NCBI GenBank assembly: GCA_945859605.1
Contig: OX243820.1
Span: 24,795,559-24,859,558 of the forward strand
Origin: Lumbricus rubellus
Lineage: Eukaryota; Annelida; Clitellata; Crassiclitellata; Lumbricidae
DNA length: 64,000 nt
Direction of reading: 5' to 3'
Shown here: positions 59,897 through 64,000 of the stretch, piece after piece
Numbering within the stretch: position 1 is the stretch's first letter
How the letters are laid out: each line of letters opens with the position of its first letter
Translations under genes and position numbers: made by a program
The notes under the pieces: generated by a model
Told to the model about the DNA's origin: nothing
The model's database searches: none
Seen by the model: only the letters and a program-made list of their open reading frames with translations

Positions 59897-60420
59897 ATGG
59901 AAAAAGGTTCGAGCGATGGCGCTTCGATACTTCGAGGCTACAGCCTTTCGAGCGTCATCACATCCTTCCTTCCTCTCAATCCCGACGTCGTCACCCAAAG
60001 ACCCCGGAGCAGCGTCCGGGTGATGGCTGACGAGGAAGAGGGAGCCAGCTCAGAGGGCGGCGGGGATGCAGCAGGGGACGCAGGCACGGAGGACCCTGGC
60101 TTCGGTCCCTCAGAGACCTTCGAGCTGCTCCGGATCGGATCGTCGCCGGATAGACTGAAATCGAACGGATACGAGGATTCGCCGTCGACGAGGCTCAGTC
60201 CCATGGTCAATCGAAGGTCAAGGTCAGGGCTGCTGGAACGCCGGATGACGAGCAGTCTCCTCGCGAGCAACTTCCGGTTGCATGTGACGTCATTCTTTCA
60301 GGCGTCCGACAATAAGCTGTCGATGAAACTGTTCGGTAACAAGAGGGCGCTGCAGAAGGAGAAGCTGAGACAGAAGGCCGTCGGGGGAGATTGGGTTATA
60401 CATCCGTGCAGCAACTTCAG
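59897..60420 (+). CDS. HCN: HCN channel, N-terminal exon (exon 1, partial gene)
   Basis: The frame opens at an ATG in a strong context (ACAATGG) and stays open for 174 codons plus two bases, then meets a consensus splice donor (CAG|GTAGGT). Residues 1-132 are a low-complexity, acidic and Ser-rich cytoplasmic N terminus. Residues 133-175 (FFQASDNKLSMKLFGNK, then KLRQKAVGGDWVIHPCSNFR) match the conserved Ion_trans_N region that precedes S1 in hyperpolarization-activated cyclic-nucleotide-gated channels. The arginine codon is split by the intron; in the family the next residues are the start of S1. HCN channels are tetrameric plasma-membrane cation channels opened by hyperpolarization and modulated by cyclic nucleotides. 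No S1 exon is seen in the remaining 3.6 kb, so transmembrane, pore and CNBD exons should lie beyond the window. The orthologue type cannot be decided from this exon. Confidence 0.85.
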
Positions 60421-60439
60421 GTAGGTCCTATGCTACTAC

Positions 60440-60590
60440 GCCGCGTAAGGACCTTGGGCAAGTCCTTCACTCACAATTAATCAGCGCTTCGGCGTGAAAC
60501 TCCGATGCATTGTCCGCTCTGCATTCGGGAGCGCCTCTGAGTAGGGAGAGCTTGAAGGGGCGCTATAACAAGTGAACATCCAAACAAACT
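60440..60590 (+). mobile_element. SINE with LINE-like tail in HCN intron 1
   Basis: GGACCTTGGGCAAGTCCTTC resembles the core of CORE/MIR-type SINEs. The 3' part GGGAGCGCCTCTGAGTAG then CTTGAAGGGGCGCTATAA closely matches the 3' end of the LINE at 46588-46625 in this window. It begins only some 20 bp inside the intron. No clear A/B-box head was identified. Confidence 0.6.
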
Positions 60591-62402
60591 AATAATAACT
60601 TCGCTTATTTTCAAACTGACACAACGCAGTATGACCACAATCAGTGATGAAAGTATGATCACAAGTTCATAATAAAAGTCTAATTTAACTGTCAACAGCC
60701 ACGCAAGGCGTCCAGCATGTCCTACTGTACAGTTTAGCGCCATCCGCCGAATGGAAGGTTGAACGGAACTTTTGGAAGGGTAGCGGGAAGTCACACTGTA
60801 TCCTTACGCTCTTCGTACTAGAGTGTTAACCAATACCATAACCCCCTCCCTGCTGCAGCTCTGTAGCATTGAACAACAATAATGTGATACTACGTTGATG
60901 CCGCTCCCATTCCTTGTAAGTCTTGTATAATTATGCTCGTGTGCACATAGGTAGACATGCGTGTGTAATTATTTAAGTGAGTATGCATGGATATATTAAT
61001 GTGTGACTGTAGCCGAACTTTTTGCAAGCGTCCTTAACAACCCAATAACAAGGCACTACAGATTCCTATGTCCTTATCCCGGTTCACTTGGCCGTCAGAG
61101 AGCAAACCTCATTAGTTTATTCCTAAACTGGCTCTGCGAAAATGTTCAATTATGATCACAATTTTTAAAAGTAACAAAAGCCTTAAGACTCAACCAGACT
61201 TAACCATAAACGATGCAAAACTTTGACGCTGCATGTTTGTATCGACTCGACCTTAATATACGAAATATTTTTTCCCAGCAATGGTGAGTCAAATGGAAAC
61301 TAACTGTATCGCGTGCGAAAGTGTACTGCTCAAATTGACTATTGTTTCAATAAGCAAGATTTGGAAACCGAGACTGTACCCTATATGATACTTTCATCCG
61401 AATGTCAGACTACAGACCATATTACATGTTGATGCTTTTGAAAATTTAATGGACTCAAGTCTCCGAGGAAATATTAACGCAGTAATTAATCAATGCTATG
61501 GCTTTCTGAATCTATAGTGCATCGGACCGAAGCGATTGAGACCAATAGGTCTGTCTGGTCGCACGCAAGCCAGAGACTTTTTATGCTTGCGAGAGTAACA
61601 GTTCCGTTCAAATTCAGGAAAGAACGAAAAACAAATCGTGCACGCAGAGGTTAACATGGTCACCTACGGATGGTGTTGTTCAATTTTTTCAATTCTAACC
61701 ATTCTCACAGCAGATCTATCATGGGCCTACGGTAGTTGTCTATAATCGACAATCGCCTTTACTTATTCGGTATTCATGCATGCATGCATGTATGTATGTG
61801 TCTGGACTTTTATGGAGCGCATTTATGAGCCCCTCAGGTGCGTATTTAATATGGCTGTCTAAGGGATCTGAAGTGATGAGTTTCAGACCGACTGCAGTCA
61901 TATTGTTGCGTAGCATAGCCTACTTTCACGCAGTAGTTCCATAAGCGGCTGATCTATCATATGCATACATCCAAGAAACGTGTGGTGCGCACCGTTGAAT
62001 ATCGTAATCAATCAAATTTGCTATGTAGCATGAATTAAAATGCTGAAACGACAGGTCTGCTTTTTAAATGACAGGTAGATTAGACCTGTCCTTTTTAGCA
62101 AACTCAATGAATTACTAATGGCAGCATTACTGCAATTAGCAATGTCACTAACACTACCACTAACTGATAAAATACACTTAGCAAAAAACTTGATTCGATC
62201 AGTTGCGTGAGTTATGGGTCATTCCACTTAAACTTACGTTCAAAATTTCTTCAACTCTCTATTTAGAGGTTCATTCTTTCATGCTGGCATCACTTTACTA
62301 ACTAAATCCATGATTGCGCCATCTTCAGTAGATATTAGTTATCAACTGTGACCCTCTAGTGGTAGCCATCAGGTAAATTACCCCGAGAGGTATCAGTATC
62401 TA
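60591..62402 (+). other. HCN intron 1, unique part
   Basis: About 1.8 kb without repeats or exons that I can recognise, apart from a CATGCATGCATG run near 61777. No S1-encoding exon was found here or in the rest of the window. Confidence 0.45.
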
Positions 62403-63398
62403 CACGGTGATTCATAAAAAACGTTACCCTACATAAGTCAGCATAACTCATGTCAATGACCATCAAATTTAATGGCATTTCAGAATAATATGGCTTGATG
62501 ATCTAGCCAAGTGCTATATAAATTATTTCACATTCAGAGCTATAATGACGTAACGCGGATGACGAAACTAATGACGTCACGATAATCTCGAGAAACAAGC
62601 AAAATTCCAACGTTCCTGTCAGTCACTGAGGTTTAATCATGCAAACCTGGTCAATTTCATCTGGTTTAGCCTACTGGTGAGAAATTGCTTACTGTGGCAT
62701 CACCCAGTAACAATCAGAATGTTTGCAATAACGTATCTGCCGGTACACAGAAGAGGGACGTTCCAGCAAATCGTCTTTTGCGGAATCGACCAATTTTCAG
62801 CAAATCCCTTATGCATGGCATCGGTCGGGTCTCTGCACTTGGTCGTACGAACATATCCATTTCACCGATCCAGAATGACTGATGTTGAGGTCAATGGACA
62901 ATATCACAGAGATGTTCCACTTTGCCAGGCATTCGTGACATTACGGAGCAAGCTTATTTCATCGTCCATCCTAAAATCCCTGGTGCGCACAGAGCTCGAG
63001 AGACCATTGTGTAATGGAAACTGAAACTCCTGATTTCATCCCGCCTACTTTGTGGCCACCCAACAGTCTTTAAATCCAGTAGACTAAAAGATCTGTAGTG
63101 TCATGCAAGAAAATGTATACGGAATTCGGATATGTGATGTCAACGAGTTGTGTCGTTGAATTGTGGAGGCATTGGAGACAATGGATCATCGCATCATTGA
63201 TGAATCAGCCAAGAAATGCGTATGCGTCTTCGCGCATGCGTATCTGCCAAATGAGGGTAATTTCGAAAATAAATTTGAACTTTCATAATATTCAGAAATG
63301 AATCCCCTATCTACACCTAAAATTTGGTCAACATAACCCGATGTTTGGCGTAGTTACAGTGAAATATGTAGGGTAACGTTTTTTTACGAATCACCGTG
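62403..63398. mobile_element. decayed mariner-like element with TA flanks
   Basis: Ends CACGGTGATTCATAAAAAAC (62403 onward) and, inverted, CACGGTGATTCGTAAAAAAA at 63398, continuing with CGTTACCCTACATA on both. TA lies outside both ends. The interior holds a broken transposase. It sits inside a LINE/SINE 3'-tail remnant (63401-63441), so it inserted later. Confidence 0.82.
62685..63240 (+). pseudogene. Tc1/mariner-superfamily transposase remnant
   Basis: Pieces of a transposase appear in different frames: NRLLRNRPIFSKSLM and SALGRTNI (about 62768-62850), VNGQYHRDV (62889-62915), GAHRARETI (62982-63008) and DFIPPTLWPPNS (63032-63067), followed by weaker C-terminal similarity to about 63240. 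This order is that of IS630/mariner-type DDE transposases. Several stops and frame changes, and a shortened N-terminal part, make it non-functional. The family assignment rests on recalled motif order, not on a search. Confidence 0.75.
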
Positions 63399-63400
63399 TA

Positions 63401-63441
63401 GGTTCGAAGAGGCGCTAAACAAATTCTCAGAATGAATCAAA
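63401..63441 (+). mobile_element. LINE/SINE tail interrupted by the mariner-like element
   Basis: GTTCGAAGAGGCGCTAAACA then AATTCTCAGAATGAATC resembles the tail at 47896-47930. It starts directly at the right TA of the mariner-like element, so the older tail was split. Confidence 0.55.
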
Positions 63442-64000
63442 GAAACGCAGCCCTGGCTTCCAAGGAGGACTGGATTCAATCAAGGCCCTCCTTTTGGATG
63501 ATAGCCTACGCTCTGGGTGTTTTGTTATCCAAAGGCATACATGTATACATGTAGGCCTATACATGTACATTGTACATCAAAGAAAGCCTTCTGCTCCATT
63601 TTTGAGCCAACCTGGACGCCGATCAATACGATCTGCTCCTCTTGAAGAAGATTTACACGTTCTACGCGCTTACTTCTTCTGCGCATGTTTCCGAGGCGCT
63701 AATCAGGTCTTCTCATGCTTCTACCATCCTGCAAATCTGCTCTGTTTCGATGATGCACAACAACAACAACTACAACATCATCATCATTTCTGGTCACCTA
63801 CTTTTACTCAGATCAATCCGATGGTCACACGAGCAGCGATTTTGGAAGGTGTGTGAAGGGTAAAACGACCAGGTGGTCATTAAAGGGACTAAAGAAGAAG
63901 CAAGGTCTTCCTGTCATTAGTTGTTCGGGTCATATGATCATATCGGCCAAATGCTTGGCAAGACTGTTAATAAGAGTAATGTCAGCCTGACTGATCAAAC

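Noticed and set aside
62403..63398. Transib element, because the ends begin CACGGTG
   Set aside because: TA lies on both sides, and the protein motifs match mariner-type transposases rather than Transib; no GC-rich 5-bp duplication was seen.

Overview
The window looks like animal nuclear DNA, most likely from a marine invertebrate deuterostome and probably an echinoderm. The evidence is intron-scale non-coding space, eukaryotic tRNA genes with internal promoters and T-run terminators, abundant microsatellites, many short DNA transposons, and only two recognisable protein genes. Both of those are animal-specific: a GAS1-like receptor and exon 1 of an HCN channel. The octamer TAGGCCTA and its relatives are very frequent. 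The phylum assignment is inference; no ribosomal or mitochondrial marker is present.

Layout. 1-12.4 kb: intergenic DNA with a hAT-like MITE (785-1654), a small fold-back element with 15-bp repeat ends (4302-5192), microsatellites and a piggyBac-like TTAA element (10827-12392). 12.8-13.6 kb: two identical tRNA-Asp genes on the minus strand. 13641-22485: an 8.8-kb near-perfect palindrome, flanked by the 6-bp direct repeat GATTCA and inserted 25 bp upstream of the second tRNA-Asp gene. It is the most striking object in the window. 22871-23945: a TA-flanked DNA transposon. 24.2-26.6 kb: a tandem array with one intact tRNA-Lys, four intact tRNA-Ala genes and three truncated tRNA-Lys copies. 26.6-40.9 kb: gene-poor, with simple repeats, a tRNA-derived SINE-like element, a 190-bp palindrome and two hAT-like MITEs. 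40922-42037: the intronless GAS1-like gene. 44.5-48.1 kb: microsatellites, a 5'-truncated LINE with an open RT frame, and small MITEs. 48.1-59.8 kb: more repeats, a hAT-like MITE, a CpG-rich island and a long degenerate repeat. 59897-60420: HCN exon 1, whose intron runs to the window end and holds a SINE with a LINE-like tail and a broken mariner-like element nested in a LINE tail.

The two protein genes share no visible pathway: GAS1 proteins are GPI-anchored Hedgehog and GDNF-family co-receptors, and HCN channels carry pacemaker-type cation current. The tRNA genes form two clusters. The main novelty is the giant palindromic element. Its arms carry several unrelated tandem arrays, its termini fit the Polinton/Maverick signature (6-bp target duplication, AG ends), and no gene is recognisable inside it. 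A second, smaller fold-back element lies about 8.5 kb away. Most other open frames are translations of simple or dispersed repeats and are not annotated as genes.
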